Assembly: GCA_021737645.1 (NCBI GenBank)
Contig: JAIPDO010000022.1
Coordinates: 1 to 54,688 of the forward strand
DNA: 54,688 nt
Reading direction: 5' to 3'
Origin: Desulfarculaceae bacterium
Lineage (GTDB): Bacteria > Desulfobacterota > Desulfarculia > Desulfarculales > Desulfarculaceae
In this document: piece after piece, positions 42,395 to 52,905 of the stretch
How the letters are laid out: every line of letters begins with the position of its first letter
Position numbering within the stretch: the stretch's first letter is position 1
Notes under the pieces: generated by a model
Seen by the model: the letters and a program-made list of their open reading frames with translations, nothing else
Databases searched by the model: none
What the model was told of the DNA's origin: nothing
Position numbers and translations under genes: made by a program

Positions 42395-42511
42395 CTAACC
42401 TTGACGCTGCTTGTGACGCGGGTTCTTCTTGCAAATCACCCGCACCACGCCAGCGCGCTTGATGATCTTGCAGTCCTTGCAGATGCGCTTGACCGATGCC
42501 CGAACCTTCAT
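42395..42511 (-). CDS. rpmJ: 50S ribosomal protein L36
   Basis: This 38-residue protein is short enough to be missed. ATG 42511 opens [14 protein letters not shown], followed by [22 protein letters not shown]11, C14, C27 and H33 form the zinc ribbon of the C-plus form of L36. It lies between map and rpsM, as usual, but without the infA gene that often separates map from rpmJ. Confidence 0.95.
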   Translation of the reverse strand: MKVRASVKRICKDCKIIKRAGVVRVICKKNPRHKQRQG

Positions 42512-42600
42512 GGGACCATCTCTCTTTACAAGCCATGCCGGCTGCTCAAGGGCCTTGCCAGGCCCTGATCCTGCCTCCGGCCTCCAGTTATCCCTGCCTG

Positions 42601-43347
42601 TTAGGGCAGGCTCAGTATTCGCGGACCGTCCTCGGTGACGGCCACGGTGTGTTCAAAGTGGGCCGAAAGTTTACCGTCAGCGGTGACCGCCGTCCAGCCA
42701 TCGGCCAATATTTTCACTTCATACCCGCCGACGTTGACCATGGGCTCTATGGCCAGCACCAAACCGGGTTTAAGCTGCACCCCGCGCCCGGCCTTGCCGA
42801 AATTGGGCACCTGGGGGTCTTCGTGCAGGGCCCGCCCTATGCCGTGGCCCACGAACTGGCGAACTACGCTGTATCCGGCGTCTTCCACCACTTTTTGCAC
42901 AGCCGCCGATACGTCGCCCAGGCGGTTTCCCGGCCTCATCAACTCGATACCCGCGGCCAGGGAGCGCTCGGTGACTTCCATGAGCCGCTGAGCCTCGTCG
43001 CTTATGCGGCCCACGGCTATGGTCATTGCCGCGTCGCCGTTGAAGCCGTTCAATACTGCCCCGAAATCCACCGAGAGGATGTCTCCCTCCCTGAGGGGAT
43101 CGGAGCGCGGGAAACCGTGCACGACCTCACTATTCACCGAGCAACACAGGCTGTACTTATACCCGTGGTAGCCCTTAAATCCGGGTTTTGCCCCGGCGTC
43201 CCGGCACATGGCCTCGGCCATTGCGTCGAGATGGGCCGTGGTCACTCCGGGTTTAACCTCCGCCTTGACCGCTCTGAGCACCTGGGCCACCAAGCGGTTG
43301 GCCTGGGCCATCAGCTCGATCTCGACCGGAGTTTTCAGGACGATCAT
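42601..43347 (-). CDS. map: methionine aminopeptidase, type I
   Basis: The 248-residue enzyme removes initiator methionine from nascent proteins. Its two-metal site residues are visible in order: [19 protein letters not shown] near residue 92 (two aspartates), [12 protein letters not shown] near 168 (histidines), LAIEPMVN near 202 (glutamate) and the C-terminal [13 protein letters not shown] near 230. No N-terminal zinc finger is present, so it is the short bacterial type Ia. It sits in the conserved secY-adk-map order. Confidence 0.97.
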   Translation of the reverse strand: MIVLKTPVEIELMAQANRLVAQVLRAVKAEVKPGVTTAHLDAMAEAMCRDAGAKPGFKGYHGYKYSLCCSVNSEVVHGFPRSDPLREGDILSVDFGAVLNGFNGDAAMTIAVGRISDEAQRLMEVTERSLAAGIELMRPGNRLGDVSAAVQKVVEDAGYSVVRQFVGHGIGRALHEDPQVPNFGKAGRGVQLKPGLVLAIEPMVNVGGYEVKILADGWTAVTADGKLSAHFEHTVAVTEDGPRILSLP

Positions 43348-43375
43348 GCCGCTGTTTGTCCCGCTCCGGCCGAGG

Positions 43376-44017
43376 TTAACCCAAAACCGCCTTTATGCGA
43401 TCGAGGATCTCGCCCATGCCGCCTACGCCGTCGATGGGGCGCAGAAGGCCCTTGGCCTTATAGTAGTCGATGAGCGGCTCGGTCTGATCTTCGTAGACCT
43501 TCAGCCGGTTGCTCACCGTCTCTTCGTTATCATCGTCGCGCTGGTACAACTCGCCACCGCATTTGTCGCACACGCCCTCTTGCTTGGGCGGATCGAACAT
43601 CACGTGGTAGCCCTGGCCGCAAGCCTTGCAGGTGCGGCGGCCGGTCAGGCGGCCGAGCAGCTCGCTGCTCGGCACCTCGATGCTGATCACATGGTCGATC
43701 TTCTTGCTCATGCCCTCCAGAACCTTGTCCAAGGCCTCGGCCTGGGGCACGGTGCGCGGAAAGCCGTCGAGCATGAAACCCTTTTCGCAGTCAGGCTGGG
43801 AGATGCGGTCCTTGGCCAAGCCGATGACTACTTCGTCTGGCACCAACTGGCCGGAATCCATGTATTTTTTGGCTTCCATGCCCAGCGCGGTCTGGTTCTT
43901 CACCGCCTCGCGCAGCATGTCGCCGGTGCTGATCTGAGGTATCCCATAGGCGTCGATAAGCATCTTGGCCTGGGTCCCTTTGCCCGCCCCCGGAGGGCCT
44001 AACAGAATCAGATTCAT
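43376..44017 (-). CDS. adk: adenylate kinase
   Basis: The 213-residue enzyme interconverts ATP + AMP and 2 ADP. It has the P-loop GPPGAGKGT at 7-15, the AMP-binding DGFPRT near 84 and a long LID with four cysteines, C130-C133 and C150-C153, which bind zinc as in many Gram-positive and deltaproteobacterial enzymes. ATG 44017, behind GAGGGAG, is used rather than an upstream extension that has no homology to adenylate kinases. Confidence 0.97.
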   Translation of the reverse strand: MNLILLGPPGAGKGTQAKMLIDAYGIPQISTGDMLREAVKNQTALGMEAKKYMDSGQLVPDEVVIGLAKDRISQPDCEKGFMLDGFPRTVPQAEALDKVLEGMSKKIDHVISIEVPSSELLGRLTGRRTCKACGQGYHVMFDPPKQEGVCDKCGGELYQRDDDNEETVSNRLKVYEDQTEPLIDYYKAKGLLRPIDGVGGMGEILDRIKAVLG

Positions 44018-44084
44018 TATCTCACTCCCTCTCAAACCTTTTATCCCCAAAACCTTCTCCGAAGAGAAGCCTCCCAATCGCTAG

Positions 44085-45395
44085 CTATCGCCGCCCCTTG
44101 ACCACGCCTTTTTTCATGAAGCCTTCATAGTTGCGCTGCAAGAGATGGCTCTCGATCTGGGCCATGGTGTCCATGGCAACGCCCACCACGATCAGCAGGG
44201 CCGTGCCGCCAAAGTAGAAGGGCACGTTGAACTGGCTGATGAGGATGGTGGGCAACACGCAGACCGCGCTTACGTACACCGCGCCGCCCAGGGTGATACG
44301 GGTCAACACCCGGTCGATGTATTCCGCGGTGCGCTTGCCGGGGCGGATGCCCGGAATAAAGCCGCCGTACTTCTTCATGTTGTCCGCCACGTCCTCGGGG
44401 TTGAAGGTCACCGCCGTGTAGAAGTAGCAGAAGAAGAAGATCAGGACCACGAACAGCAGGCTGTAGATCCAACCGCCAGGAGTAATGGACGCGGCCGCCT
44501 GCTGCACCCAGCTGATCTGTATGAACTGGGCGATGGTGGCCGGAAACATGATGATGGAACTGGCGAAGATGGGCGGAATAACTCCGGAGGTGTTTATCTT
44601 CAGCGGCAAGTGGGTGGTCTGTCCGCCGTACATGCGCCGGCCCACCACCCGCTTGGCATACTGCACCGGAAGACGCCGCTGGCCCGACTCCACGAATACG
44701 ATGGCCGCGATCACGCCGATCATCATGATGACCAGGACCACCACCATGAAGATGTTGATCTCGCCCAGGTCCATCATGCGGAAGGTGCTGTGGATGGCGC
44801 TGGGCATGCGGGCCACGATCCCCGCGAAGATGATAAGGCTGATGCCGTTGCCGATGCCCCGCTCGGTGATCTGTTCACCCAGCCACATGATGAAGGAGGT
44901 GCCCGCGGCCAGGGTGATCATGGTCATGGCCCGGAAGGCCCAACCCGGATCGGGAACCACCATGGCCCCGCCGGGGCTGGTCATGGATTCCAGACCAACC
45001 GCGATGCCGAAGCCTTGCAAAAGGGCCAGCACCACGGTGCCGTAGCGGGAGTACTGGGTGATCTTCTTGCGCCCCTCCTCGCCCTCTTTTTTGAGCTGGG
45101 CCAGGTGAGGCACCACCACGGTCAACAGTTCCAGGATGATGCTGGCGCTGATGTAGGGCATGATGCCCAGGGCGAAGATGCTCATGCGCTCCAAGGCCCC
45201 GCCGCTGAACATGTCGAACAGTCCAAGCAGGGTGCCCTGATAACGGGCAAAAAAGGCGCTGAGCGCGTCGGCGTCAATGCCGGGCGTGGGGATGGCGCAG
45301 CCAACCCGGTACACGGCCAGCATGATCAGCGTGAAGAAAATCCGGCGCTTCAGCTCCGGAATCTTAAGCATATTGCCGACGCCAGCGACTGCCAC
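44085..45395 (-). CDS. secY: protein translocase subunit SecY
   Basis: The 436-residue channel subunit has ten membrane helices. [29 protein letters not shown] precedes the plug region, [24 protein letters not shown] follows, and late conserved segments include [17 protein letters not shown]. It forms the SecYEG pore for protein export and insertion. GTG 45395, one base after the rplO stop, gives the usual N-terminal length; an internal ATG at 45371 is possible but has a poorer fit. Confidence 0.97.
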   Translation of the reverse strand: MAVAGVGNMLKIPELKRRIFFTLIMLAVYRVGCAIPTPGIDADALSAFFARYQGTLLGLFDMFSGGALERMSIFALGIMPYISASIILELLTVVVPHLAQLKKEGEEGRKKITQYSRYGTVVLALLQGFGIAVGLESMTSPGGAMVVPDPGWAFRAMTMITLAAGTSFIMWLGEQITERGIGNGISLIIFAGIVARMPSAIHSTFRMMDLGEINIFMVVVLVIMMIGVIAAIVFVESGQRRLPVQYAKRVVGRRMYGGQTTHLPLKINTSGVIPPIFASSIIMFPATIAQFIQISWVQQAAASITPGGWIYSLLFVVLIFFFCYFYTAVTFNPEDVADNMKKYGGFIPGIRPGKRTAEYIDRVLTRITLGGAVYVSAVCVLPTILISQFNVPFYFGGTALLIVVGVAMDTMAQIESHLLQRNYEGFMKKGVVKGRR

Positions 45396-45396
45396 C

Positions 45397-45840
45397 TTAC
45401 ACCAACTCCACCGATCCGCCCGCCGCCTCGACCTTGGTCTTGGCGCCCGCGCTGATCTTGTCTACTTTGATGGTAAGAGCCACTTGGATTTCGCCGTTGC
45501 CCAACAGTTTGATGGCGTCGAAGGTGCCCTTGATTAGGCCGGCCTCGGCCAGGGCTTGGGCGTCCACCACGCTGCCGGCCTCAAAGCGGGCCAAGTCGCG
45601 CAAGTTCACCTCGGCAATATGCTTGCGGAAGTGATAGTTGGAGAAGCCCCGTTTGGGCAGACGCCGCTGCAGGGGCATCTGGCCGCCCTCGAAGCCGGGC
45701 CGCACTCCGCCGCCGCTACGCGAGTTCTGGCCCTTGTGGCCCTTGCCCGCGGTCTGCGCGGTGCCCGAGCCTTGGCCGCGCCCGATGCGCTTGCGGCTTT
45801 TTTTGGCCCCAGCCGGGGGCTTGAGTTCATTGAGCTTCAT
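45397..45840 (-). CDS. rplO: 50S ribosomal protein L15
   Basis: The 147-residue protein starts [25 protein letters not shown], a hallmark L15 N-terminus, and includes [26 protein letters not shown] 45840 is used; upstream frame sequence overlaps rpmD and has no family similarity. L15 is a late-assembling 50S protein that contacts 23S rRNA. Confidence 0.97.
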   Translation of the reverse strand: MKLNELKPPAGAKKSRKRIGRGQGSGTAQTAGKGHKGQNSRSGGGVRPGFEGGQMPLQRRLPKRGFSNYHFRKHIAEVNLRDLARFEAGSVVDAQALAEAGLIKGTFDAIKLLGNGEIQVALTIKVDKISAGAKTKVEAAGGSVELV

Positions 45841-45850
45841 GGTGCTTCCT

Positions 45851-46042
45851 CTACTTATCGTCGGCCAGCACCTGGACCAGGTGCTCCACCTTTTTGACCA
45901 TGCCCCTGATCGCCGGGGTGTCATTAAGGGTCATGACCTTGTTCATTCTGGTCAGGCCCAGGCCCTTGAGGGTCTCCCGGTGGCGTTTGGGGCGGCCAAT
46001 ACCACTTTTTACAAGCTTGACCTGAAAGGTTTTATCTGCCAT
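45851..46042 (-). CDS. rpmD: 50S ribosomal protein L30
   Basis: The 63-residue protein matches bacterial L30 with FQVKLVKSGIGRPKRHRETLKGLGL and the terminal VKKVEHLVQVL. It lies between rpsE and rplO in the spc-type order. Confidence 0.95.
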   Translation of the reverse strand: MADKTFQVKLVKSGIGRPKRHRETLKGLGLTRMNKVMTLNDTPAIRGMVKKVEHLVQVLADDK

Positions 46043-46060
46043 TTCGCACCTCTCCGGCCC

Positions 46061-46579
46061 TTAGGCCACCACCTGATCCACCGGCAGGCCACGGCGCTTG
46101 GCCATGTCCTCGGGGCTCTTGAGGGAACGCAGTCCCTCCATGGTGGCTTTGATCACGTTGTGGGGGTTGTGGGTGCCCAAAACCTTGGTGAGGATGTCGG
46201 TGACTCCGGCAGCCTCCAACACGGCGCGCACCGCGCCCCCGGCGATAACCCCGGTTCCCGGACGAGCAGGCTTCAAAAGGACCTTGCCCGCCCCGAAACG
46301 GCCGATAATCTCGTGGGGAATCGTCCCCTCGGCCAAAGGAATGGGGGTCATGTCGCGCTTGGCCTTTTCCACGCCCTTGCGGATAGCCTCAGGCACTTCA
46401 TTGGCCTTGCCCAGGCCGAAGCCCACGCTCCCCTGTCCATCTCCCACCACGACCACGGCCGCGAAGGAGAAGCGGCGCCCGCCCTTGACCACTTTGGCCA
46501 CGCGGTTGATGTGCACCACCTTATCGATGAGCTGGTTGTCTTCCTCGCTCACTTCTCTTCGTCTGCGTCTGTCCAGCAA
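46061..46579 (-). CDS. rpsE: 30S ribosomal protein S5
   Basis: The 172-residue protein has [25 protein letters not shown] (double-stranded RNA-binding domain), [17 protein letters not shown] and the late [14 protein letters not shown]5 helps translational accuracy and mRNA unwinding. The likely start is TTG 46579 behind AAGAGGAAAAAGG; a downstream GTG (at VSEEDNQ) is an alternative. Confidence 0.95.
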   Translation of the reverse strand: MLDRRRRREVSEEDNQLIDKVVHINRVAKVVKGGRRFSFAAVVVVGDGQGSVGFGLGKANEVPEAIRKGVEKAKRDMTPIPLAEGTIPHEIIGRFGAGKVLLKPARPGTGVIAGGAVRAVLEAAGVTDILTKVLGTHNPHNVIKATMEGLRSLKSPEDMAKRRGLPVDQVVA

Positions 46580-46618
46580 GGCCTTTTTCCTCTTATCAAG
46601 AAACGCGCAAGGCGCTTC

Positions 46619-46987
46619 TTAGAAATCCAAACCCGCTTCGCGGGCCGCCTCGGCCAAGGCTTTCACCCGGCCGTGGTATAAAAACCCATTGCGGTCGAAA
46701 ACCACCTGCTTGATGCCTTTGGCCTGGGCCTTGGCCGCTATGGCCGCGCCCACCTTTTTGGCGGTTTCCACGTTACCGCGGTGTCCTTCGTGTCCGCTCA
46801 GATCCTGGGGAAGGCTGCTGGCCGCTGCCAGGGTGTTGCCCTTCTCATCGTCTATGATCTGCACATAGATGTTGCCCAAGGAGCGGAACACACACAGCCG
46901 GGGGCGCTCACTGGTGCCGCGCACCTTACGGCGCACCCGCACCTTGCGCTTGGCCCAGGCGACTTTTCTCTTTGAGGTCTTACCCAT
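46619..46987 (-). CDS. rplR: 50S ribosomal protein L18
   Basis: The 122-residue protein has a basic N-terminus ([23 protein letters not shown]) and the closing [24 protein letters not shown], both standard for L18, which anchors 5S rRNA in the central protuberance together with L5. Confidence 0.97.
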   Translation of the reverse strand: MGKTSKRKVAWAKRKVRVRRKVRGTSERPRLCVFRSLGNIYVQIIDDEKGNTLAAASSLPQDLSGHEGHRGNVETAKKVGAAIAAKAQAKGIKQVVFDRNGFLYHGRVKALAEAAREAGLDF

Positions 46988-47010
46988 GGTTATATACCCC
47001 TGTGCCCCGG

Positions 47011-47550
47011 TTACTTCACGCCGGCCTTGCCCACTTTGCGCCTAATGGTCTCGTCGGCATACTTGATGCCTTTGCCCTTGTAGGGCTCGGGAGGCCGGAA
47101 GGCGCGGATGGTGGCCGCGGTTTGACCCAGGAGCTCTTTGTCGATGCCGCTCAGGGTGATTACGGTGTTTTTCTCCACCGAAGCGCTAATGCCCTCGGGA
47201 AGCGTAAATTCCACCGGGTGGCTAAAGCCTAAAGTCAGCTTGAGGTCGTTGCCGGCGGTCTCGGCCCGATAGCCCACGCCGTTGATCTCCAACACTTTGC
47301 TGTAGCCCTTGCTGACTCCATCGACCATGTTGGCGATCAAGGAACGGAACAGGCCCCACAGGCCACGGGCCTTAAGGGAATCGTCGAGCGGGGCCACGAC
47401 GATCTTGCCGTCCTCCTGGCTGACCTTGACCAAGGGGTGTAACTCCCGGCTAAGAGAGCCTTTGGGACCCTTGACCTCGATCTTCATGTCTTCGATGGTC
47501 ACTTCAACGCCCGAGGGCAGGACCACCGGTTGTTTACCTACGCGAGACAT
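47011..47550 (-). CDS. rplF: 50S ribosomal protein L6
   Basis: The 179-residue protein begins [16 protein letters not shown] and ends with [24 protein letters not shown], the strongly conserved L6 tail, flanking two similar alpha/beta domains. L6 lies near the GTPase-associated region of the 50S subunit. Confidence 0.97.
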   Translation of the reverse strand: MSRVGKQPVVLPSGVEVTIEDMKIEVKGPKGSLSRELHPLVKVSQEDGKIVVAPLDDSLKARGLWGLFRSLIANMVDGVSKGYSKVLEINGVGYRAETAGNDLKLTLGFSHPVEFTLPEGISASVEKNTVITLSGIDKELLGQTAATIRAFRPPEPYKGKGIKYADETIRRKVGKAGVK

Positions 47551-47567
47551 TGCTTAACTCCCATCCC

Positions 47568-47963
47568 CTACCAGACGGCGCAAATAATTTCACCGCCCAC
47601 CTTGGCCATCCGAGCGGCTTTATCGCTCATGACGCCCTTGGGGGTGGAGAGGATGTTGATACCCAAGCCGCTACGCACCTTGGGAATCTGATCGTAGCCC
47701 ACGTACACCCGGCAGCTGGGCTTGCTGATGCGCTTGATGCCCTCGATGACCGGAACACCGGCCAGGTAACGCAGCTTGATGGTCAAAAGCCCCTGCTTGT
47801 CATCGGCCTGCACCGAAAGATCGGTAACGTAGCCCTCTTCCTTTAGCACGCGGGCCACGGCGGCCTTGAGCTTGGAGGAAGGAATGGTCACCTCGTCTTG
47901 ATGGGCCATCATCGCGTTACGCACGCGAGTGAGCAGGTCGGCCACTGGATCTTGCATAGACAT
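47568..47963 (-). CDS. rpsH: 30S ribosomal protein S8
   Basis: The 131-residue protein has [16 protein letters not shown] at its start and [32 protein letters not shown] at its end, split by the RNA-binding hairpins of S8. S8 binds 16S helix 21 and in E. coli represses the spc operon. ATG 47963 is used over a second ATG six bases later because it gives the family's usual MSM start. Confidence 0.97.
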   Translation of the reverse strand: MSMQDPVADLLTRVRNAMMAHQDEVTIPSSKLKAAVARVLKEEGYVTDLSVQADDKQGLLTIKLRYLAGVPVIEGIKRISKPSCRVYVGYDQIPKVRSGLGINILSTPKGVMSDKAARMAKVGGEIICAVW

Positions 47964-47973
47964 GGCGACTCTC

Positions 47974-48159
47974 CTACCAGCTCGACTTGATCACGCCGGG
48001 GATCTCGCCCCGAAGCGACATATCGCGGAAGCAGATACGGCATACGCCGAACTTGCGTAAAAAGGCCCTGGGCCGGCCGCAAATGGGGCAGCGGTTGTAG
48101 GCCCGCACCTTGAATTTGGGCTTACTCTTGGCCTTATTTCTCAAAGCTGTTTTGGCCAA
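47974..48159 (-). CDS. rpsN: 30S ribosomal protein S14, zinc-binding form
   Basis: The 61-residue protein is the short zinc form of S14, with CPIC near residue 24 and CRIC near 39. It starts at TTG 48159 behind GGGAGGCGAG; no other start fits the [11 protein letters not shown]-terminus. Confidence 0.95.
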   Translation of the reverse strand: MAKTALRNKAKSKPKFKVRAYNRCPICGRPRAFLRKFGVCRICFRDMSLRGEIPGVIKSSW

Positions 48160-48174
48160 CTTACTCGCCTCCCG

Positions 48175-48732
48175 CTAATTTGCCCTGAAGGGCATGCCCA
48201 GCAACTTCAGCAGGGCCCGGCCCTCCTCATCGGTAGGGGCGGTGGTTACGATAGTTATATTCATTCCCTGGACCTTGTCGATCTTGTCGTACTCGATCTC
48301 GGGAAAGATGATGTGCTCTTTGATGCCCAGGGTGTAGTTCCCCCGGCCGTCAAAGGCCTTGGGGCTCACTCCGCGGAAGTCGCGCACTCGGGGAAGGGCA
48401 ATGTGCATCAGCTTGTCCAAGAAGTACCACATGCCCTCGTTGCGCAAAGTCACCGAAGTCCCCACCGGCATGCCTTCCCTCAATTTGAAGGAGGCGATGG
48501 AGCGCTTGGCCCGGTTGATCAGAGCCTTTTGGCCCGCGATCTGGGTTAGCTCCACGGCGGCGGCGTCAAGCACCTTGATGTTCTGGATCGCCTCGCCCAC
48601 ACCCATGTTGAGCACCGTCTTCACCACCCGCGGCACGCGCATGATGTTGTCGTAGGCGAAGTTTTCCATAAGCTGAGGCACTACCTGTTGTTCGTAGTAC
48701 CCACGCAGCCTGGGTTTGGTTTTATCTTCCAT
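48175..48732 (-). CDS. rplE: 50S ribosomal protein L5
   Basis: The 185-residue protein has [43 protein letters not shown] and [18 protein letters not shown], all classic L5 segments. L5 binds 5S rRNA and contacts P-site tRNA. A 78-base gap without features separates it from rplX. Confidence 0.97.
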   Translation of the reverse strand: MEDKTKPRLRGYYEQQVVPQLMENFAYDNIMRVPRVVKTVLNMGVGEAIQNIKVLDAAAVELTQIAGQKALINRAKRSIASFKLREGMPVGTSVTLRNEGMWYFLDKLMHIALPRVRDFRGVSPKAFDGRGNYTLGIKEHIIFPEIEYDKIDKVQGMNITIVTTAPTDEEGRALLKLLGMPFRAN

Positions 48733-48810
48733 CTTCCTCTAGCTCCTCTGTTGAAGCCGGTAAAGTCCCGGCTCGTCCCAGGGGCCGGACGCCCTGCGGT
48801 TGCAGTGCGT

Positions 48811-49134
48811 CTAGTTATCCATGAATTCGCCGCACTTCGCACAAAAGCGGGCGGACTTTCCGTTTTCCAGTTTTTTGCGGCCCACGCGCACCGGCTGGTT
48901 GCACTTGGGGCACAAAAGAGCCAAGTTGCTCACGTTCAGCGCGGCTTCGCGCTCGACGATGCCGCCTTGGCTGCTCTGTCCGGCGCGGGTGTGGCGTTTG
49001 ATCATATTGACCTTTTCCACCAACGCCCGTTCCTTGTCCGGGATAACCTTGAGCACCTTGCCCACTTTGCCCTTTTCGCGGCCGGCTATCACCAGGACCT
49101 TGTCGTCCTTTTTGATACTGAACTTTTGCTTCAT
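48811..49134 (-). CDS. rplX: 50S ribosomal protein L24 with zinc-ribbon-like C-terminus
   Basis: The 107-residue protein has the KOW segment DKVLVIAGREKGKVGKVLKV near residue 11 and VNMIKRHTR. The C-terminal half carries CPKC near 76 and CAKCGEF near 97, four cysteines able to bind zinc. L24 starts 50S assembly. ATG 49134 is preferred to a TTG six bases upstream. Confidence 0.95.
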   Translation of the reverse strand: MKQKFSIKKDDKVLVIAGREKGKVGKVLKVIPDKERALVEKVNMIKRHTRAGQSSQGGIVEREAALNVSNLALLCPKCNQPVRVGRKKLENGKSARFCAKCGEFMDN

Positions 49135-49142
49135 GGCCAAAC

Positions 49143-49511
49143 CTACAGGACCTCGGGGGCCAGGGATACGATCTTCATGAAGTTCTTCGCTCTCAGTTCC
49201 CTGGCCACCGGTCCGAAAATGCGGGTTCCGATGGGCTCGCGGGCCTGGTTGATCAGGACCGCCGAGTTATCGTCAAACTTGATGAAGGTGCCGTCGGGCC
49301 GGTGTACTTCCTTGGCCGTACGCACCACCACCGCTTTCATCACATCGCCCTTTTTCACCTTGGAGTTGGGCAGGGCCTCTTTCACCGACACTACGATGAT
49401 GTCTCCCACCGAAGCGTAGCGGCGCTTGGAACCACCCAACACCTTGATGCAATAGAGCCTCTTGGCGCCGGAGTTGTCGGCGGCCAGGAGATTTGTTTCA
49501 GGCTGGATCAT
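49143..49511 (-). CDS. rplN: 50S ribosomal protein L14
   Basis: The 122-residue protein shows [19 protein letters not shown], then [21 protein letters not shown] and the terminal [22 protein letters not shown], the full L14 pattern. L14 forms part of the intersubunit bridge to 16S rRNA. Confidence 0.97.
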   Translation of the reverse strand: MIQPETNLLAADNSGAKRLYCIKVLGGSKRRYASVGDIIVVSVKEALPNSKVKKGDVMKAVVVRTAKEVHRPDGTFIKFDDNSAVLINQAREPIGTRIFGPVARELRAKNFMKIVSLAPEVL

Positions 49512-49536
49512 GGCGTATCGCTCCTAGCAGGGGCCC

Positions 49537-49800
49537 TTAGGCCACCCTCTCCAGCACCTTGCTGACGCGCCAACGTTTATGACGGCTCAAGGGGCGGCTC
49601 TGACGAATGAGTACGGTGTCGCCCACCTGGCAATCGTTGCTCTCGTCGTGGGCCATAAACTTGGCCCGGCGGCGCACGTATTTCTTATAGACGGGGTGCT
49701 TTACCAGGCGTTCCACCTGCACCACCACCGTCTTGTCCATTTTGTCGCTTACCACCACCCCGGCCAGAGCCTTGGAGTTTCCGCGTTCCTTGTCGGCCAT
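49537..49800 (-). CDS. rpsQ: 30S ribosomal protein S17
   Basis: The 87-residue OB-fold protein has [23 protein letters not shown] and [15 protein letters not shown], typical of S17, an early-assembling 16S-binding protein. Confidence 0.96.
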   Translation of the reverse strand: MADKERGNSKALAGVVVSDKMDKTVVVQVERLVKHPVYKKYVRRRAKFMAHDESNDCQVGDTVLIRQSRPLSRHKRWRVSKVLERVA

Positions 49801-49813
49801 GGAATTATACTCC

Positions 49814-50011
49814 CTAAAGCGCCTGGGCCTGGCGCTGATTGATAAAGGTCAGCACCCTGGCGATGTCTTTTTTGGTCTGATTCACCCGCATGGGGTTTTC
49901 CAACTGGCCGGTCGAATTCTGAAACTTGAGGTTGAACAGCTCTTGCCGTAAATCCTCCAGCTTCTGGGCCAGTTCCTCCAGCGAGAGTTCTGTGAGCTCA
50001 GCGGCCTTCAT
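49814..50011 (-). CDS. rpmC: 50S ribosomal protein L29
   Basis: The 65-residue helical hairpin protein has [22 protein letters not shown] followed by [18 protein letters not shown], the L29 signature. It lies at the tunnel exit beside L23. The 3' neighbour rpsQ follows after 13 bases. Confidence 0.95.
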   Translation of the reverse strand: MKAAELTELSLEELAQKLEDLRQELFNLKFQNSTGQLENPMRVNQTKKDIARVLTFINQRQAQAL

Positions 50012-50015
50012 GGCG

Positions 50016-50423
50016 TCAGCTCCTCTCCACTATCCGGCACTTGAAGGGCAGCTTGTGGCTTGCCAACCTCAGGGCCTCAAGGGCGACCTCGCGGGTCACA
50101 CCGTCAATTTCAAATATCATGCGCCCGGGACGGATGACCGCCACCCAACCTTCGGGAGCGCCTTTGCCCTTACCCATGCGGGTTTCCGCCGGCTTGGAGG
50201 TAAAGGGCTTGTCGGGGAAAACCCGGATGAACACCTGCCCGCCGCGCTTGATGTGGCGGGTAATGGCGATACGTCCGGACTCGATCTGATGGTTGTCCAT
50301 CCATCCCCGGTCCAGGGCCTGCAGCCCGAACTGGCCGAAGCTCACCCGGTTGCCCTTTTGGGCTTTGCCTCGCATGCGGCCTTTTTGGACCTTGCGATGT
50401 CTTACTCTCTTTGGCGCCAGCAT
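50016..50423 (-). CDS. rplP: 50S ribosomal protein L16
   Basis: The 135-residue protein starts [19 protein letters not shown] and has [24 protein letters not shown] and [17 protein letters not shown], placing its conserved loop near the peptidyl-transferase centre. It is a late assembly protein. Its stop is four bases before rpmC. Confidence 0.97.
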   Translation of the reverse strand: MLAPKRVRHRKVQKGRMRGKAQKGNRVSFGQFGLQALDRGWMDNHQIESGRIAITRHIKRGGQVFIRVFPDKPFTSKPAETRMGKGKGAPEGWVAVIRPGRMIFEIDGVTREVALEALRLASHKLPFKCRIVERS

Positions 50424-50464
50424 GGTCTGCTATGCCTTTCCTTAAATCTCCGTCGGAACTCGCC

Positions 50465-51115
50465 CTAGGCGTTAAGTTCGCGTTCGCTGTCGTCGAGAAC
50501 CTCGCCCTTGAACACCAACACCTGCACCCCGATGATGCCGTAGGTGGTCTGTGCCTGGGTGAAGCCGACGTCGATGTCGGCCCGAAGGGTGTGCAACGGC
50601 ACCCGACCCTCGCGGTACCACTCGCGCCGCGCCATTTCCGCGCCGCCCAAACGGCCGGCGCACTGGATGCGGATGCCCTGGGCGCCGAACTTCATGGCGC
50701 TCATGACCGCCCGCTTCATGGCCCGGCGGAAGGCGATGCGCCTGAGCAACTGACCGGCCACGTTCTCGGCCACCAACTGCGCATCGATCTCGGGCTTGCG
50801 CACTTCGTGGATGTCCACCATCACGTCGCGATTGACCAGTTTTTCCAACTCGCGCTTGAGCGACTCGATCTCCGAGCCCTTTTTGCCGATAACGATGCCC
50901 GGCCGCGCGGTGTGGATGCGTATCTTGGCTTTGTCCGCCGCCCGCTCGATCTCAATCCGGCTGACGCCGGCGTGAGACAGCTTCTTCTTGACGAATCTGC
51001 GGATCTGCCAGTCCTCGTAGACCAGGGCTGCGTAGTCCTTGTTTGCGAACCAGCGGGAATCCCAGGTGCGGATGATACCCAGCCTAAATCCTACGGGATG
51101 TACCTTCTGACCCAA
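50465..51115 (-). CDS. rpsC: 30S ribosomal protein S3
   Basis: The 216-residue protein begins [21 protein letters not shown], has a KH domain with [16 protein letters not shown] near 70 and the C-terminal [29 protein letters not shown]3 lines the mRNA entry channel. Translation starts at TTG 51115 behind AAGGAGAGC. Confidence 0.96.
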   Translation of the reverse strand: MGQKVHPVGFRLGIIRTWDSRWFANKDYAALVYEDWQIRRFVKKKLSHAGVSRIEIERAADKAKIRIHTARPGIVIGKKGSEIESLKRELEKLVNRDVMVDIHEVRKPEIDAQLVAENVAGQLLRRIAFRRAMKRAVMSAMKFGAQGIRIQCAGRLGGAEMARREWYREGRVPLHTLRADIDVGFTQAQTTYGIIGVQVLVFKGEVLDDSERELNA

Positions 51116-51131
51116 AACCAGCTCTCCTTGC

Positions 51132-51464
51132 CTAGCGCTCGTCCAGCACCACGGTAATGTGGCTGGTCCGCTTGCGAATGATATAGGCCCGGCCCATGGC
51201 CCGGGGGCGCCAACGCTTGAGTGTGGGGCCGCCGTCTACGAAGGCTTTTTTGATGTAGAGGTTGTCGGCGTCCACGTTGCTGTCGTTAGTGGCGTTGGCC
51301 ACTGCGGAACTGATCACCTTGACGAACAAACCGGCCGCTTTTTTGGGAGTGAACTTGAGCTTGTCAAGTGCCTCGCCCACTTTCATTCCCCGCACCGCGT
51401 CGGCCACCAGACGGGCCTTGCGGGGGGATATGCGCACGAATTTGGCTTTGGCCACCGCTTCCAT
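51132..51464 (-). CDS. rplV: 50S ribosomal protein L22
   Basis: The 110-residue protein starts at ATG 51464 and shows [19 protein letters not shown] and the tunnel-lining hairpin near [25 protein letters not shown]. In-frame sequence upstream of this ATG overlaps rpsS and is not part of the gene. Confidence 0.96.
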   Translation of the reverse strand: MEAVAKAKFVRISPRKARLVADAVRGMKVGEALDKLKFTPKKAAGLFVKVISSAVANATNDSNVDADNLYIKKAFVDGGPTLKRWRPRAMGRAYIIRKRTSHITVVLDER

Positions 51465-51468
51465 GGGC

Positions 51469-51747
51469 CTACCTCTTCTTACCCTTCTTGTCCGAAGCGT
51501 GACCATAGTAGGTGCGGGTGGGAGAAAACTCGCCCAACTTGTGCCCCACCATGTTCTCGGTCACGAACACCGGAATGAACTTTTTGCCGTTGTGCACCGC
51601 AAAGGTCAGACCCACGAAGTCAGGCATGATGGTAGAGCGGCGGCTCCAGGTCTTGATGACCTTGCGGCTGCCCGATGCCTGGGTTTGGTCGACCTTCCCG
51701 GCCAAATGTCCGTCCACGAAGGGACCTTTTTTAAGGCTACGCGACAT
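51469..51747 (-). CDS. rpsS: 30S ribosomal protein S19
   Basis: The 92-residue protein has [36 protein letters not shown] and [22 protein letters not shown], the complete S19 pattern in the 30S head. Confidence 0.97.
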   Translation of the reverse strand: MSRSLKKGPFVDGHLAGKVDQTQASGSRKVIKTWSRRSTIMPDFVGLTFAVHNGKKFIPVFVTENMVGHKLGEFSPTRTYYGHASDKKGKKR

Positions 51748-51759
51748 GGCTGGCTCCTA

Positions 51760-52584
51760 CTACTGATAACGCCGGCGGACGATGAAGTTGTCCGAAGGCT
51801 TCTTCTTACGGGTGCGGTAGCCCTTGGATGGCTGACCCCAGGGGCTGCAGGGGTGACGACCACCGCTGCTGCGGCCCTCGCCACCACCCATGGGGTGATC
51901 CACCGGGTTCATGGCCACGCCGCGGACCTTGGGCCGCTTGCCCAACCAACGGGTGCGGCCTGCTTTGCCCCAGTTGAAATTGTCGTGCTGCTCGTTGCCC
52001 ACTTCGCCGATGGTGGCGCGGCAGTTCAAGTGCACCCGGCGCATTTCGCCCGAAGGCAGCTTCAGAGTGGCATAGCCGGACTCTTTGGCCATGAGCTGGG
52101 CATAGGTTCCGGCCGAACGCACTATCTGGCCGCCGCCCCCGATCTTGAGCTCCACGTTGTGCAAGTGAGTGCCCAAGGGGATGGCCGACAGGGGCATGGC
52201 GTTGCCCGGTACGATGTCGGCCTTGTCGCTGCTGACCAGCATGGTGCCTACGGTCAGGCCCTTGGGGGCCAGAATGTAGCGCTTTTCGCCGTCCAGGTAG
52301 TGCAGCAGGGCGATGTTGGAACTGCGGTTGGGGTCGTATTCGATGCTGGCCACCTTGGCCGGCACGCCGAACTTGTCCCGCTTAAAGTCGATGCGCCGAT
52401 AACGCCGCTTGTGCCCGCCGCCCCGGTGGCGGGAAGTGACCCGCCCGTAGTTGTTGCGCCCGCCGGTTTTGCGGATGGGCTCCAACAGACTCTTTTCCGG
52501 TTCGGTCCGGGTGATTTCCTCACGCTCCAGGTAGGTCCTAAAGCGCCGTCCCGGCGTCGTCGGTTTATATTTTTTAATGGCCAT
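51760..52584 (-). CDS. rplB: 50S ribosomal protein L2
   Basis: The 274-residue protein has [40 protein letters not shown] and the conserved catalytic-centre loop [20 protein letters not shown], with the essential histidine. L2 supports subunit association and peptidyl transfer. Confidence 0.98.
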   Translation of the reverse strand: MAIKKYKPTTPGRRFRTYLEREEITRTEPEKSLLEPIRKTGGRNNYGRVTSRHRGGGHKRRYRRIDFKRDKFGVPAKVASIEYDPNRSSNIALLHYLDGEKRYILAPKGLTVGTMLVSSDKADIVPGNAMPLSAIPLGTHLHNVELKIGGGGQIVRSAGTYAQLMAKESGYATLKLPSGEMRRVHLNCRATIGEVGNEQHDNFNWGKAGRTRWLGKRPKVRGVAMNPVDHPMGGGEGRSSGGRHPCSPWGQPSKGYRTRKKKPSDNFIVRRRYQ

Positions 52585-52614
52585 GGTCCAGGTCCTCTCT
52601 CGGCTGACGGGCTC

Positions 52615-52905
52615 TTATGCCCCCTCGAAGAACTCCACGCTGTGGCCGGGGGCCAGGGTGACGTAGGCCTTCTTCCAGTCGTTGCGCCGGCCCAAGATCT
52701 TGCCCATGCGCTTGTTTTTACCGGTGCAATTGGTGGTACGCACCTTGAGCACCTTGACCTCGAAGAGCTTCTCTACCGCCTGGCGAATTTCCACCTTGGT
52801 GGCCCGCTTATCGACCTCGAACAAAAGCTGGTTGCCCAACTCCTTTACAATGGTCCCTTTTTCAGTGACCAGAGGCCGACGTATAACTTCCCTTAAATTC
52901 TTCAC
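52615..52905 (-). CDS. rplW: 50S ribosomal protein L23
   Basis: The 96-residue protein shows VIRRPLVTEKGTIVKEL, VEIRQAVEKLFEVKVLKVRT and the GRRNDWKKAYVTL strand. L23 is the docking site for trigger factor and SRP at the tunnel exit. GTG 52905 overlaps the rplD stop (GTGA). Confidence 0.96.
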   Translation of the reverse strand: MKNLREVIRRPLVTEKGTIVKELGNQLLFEVDKRATKVEIRQAVEKLFEVKVLKVRTTNCTGKNKRMGKILGRRNDWKKAYVTLAPGHSVEFFEGA

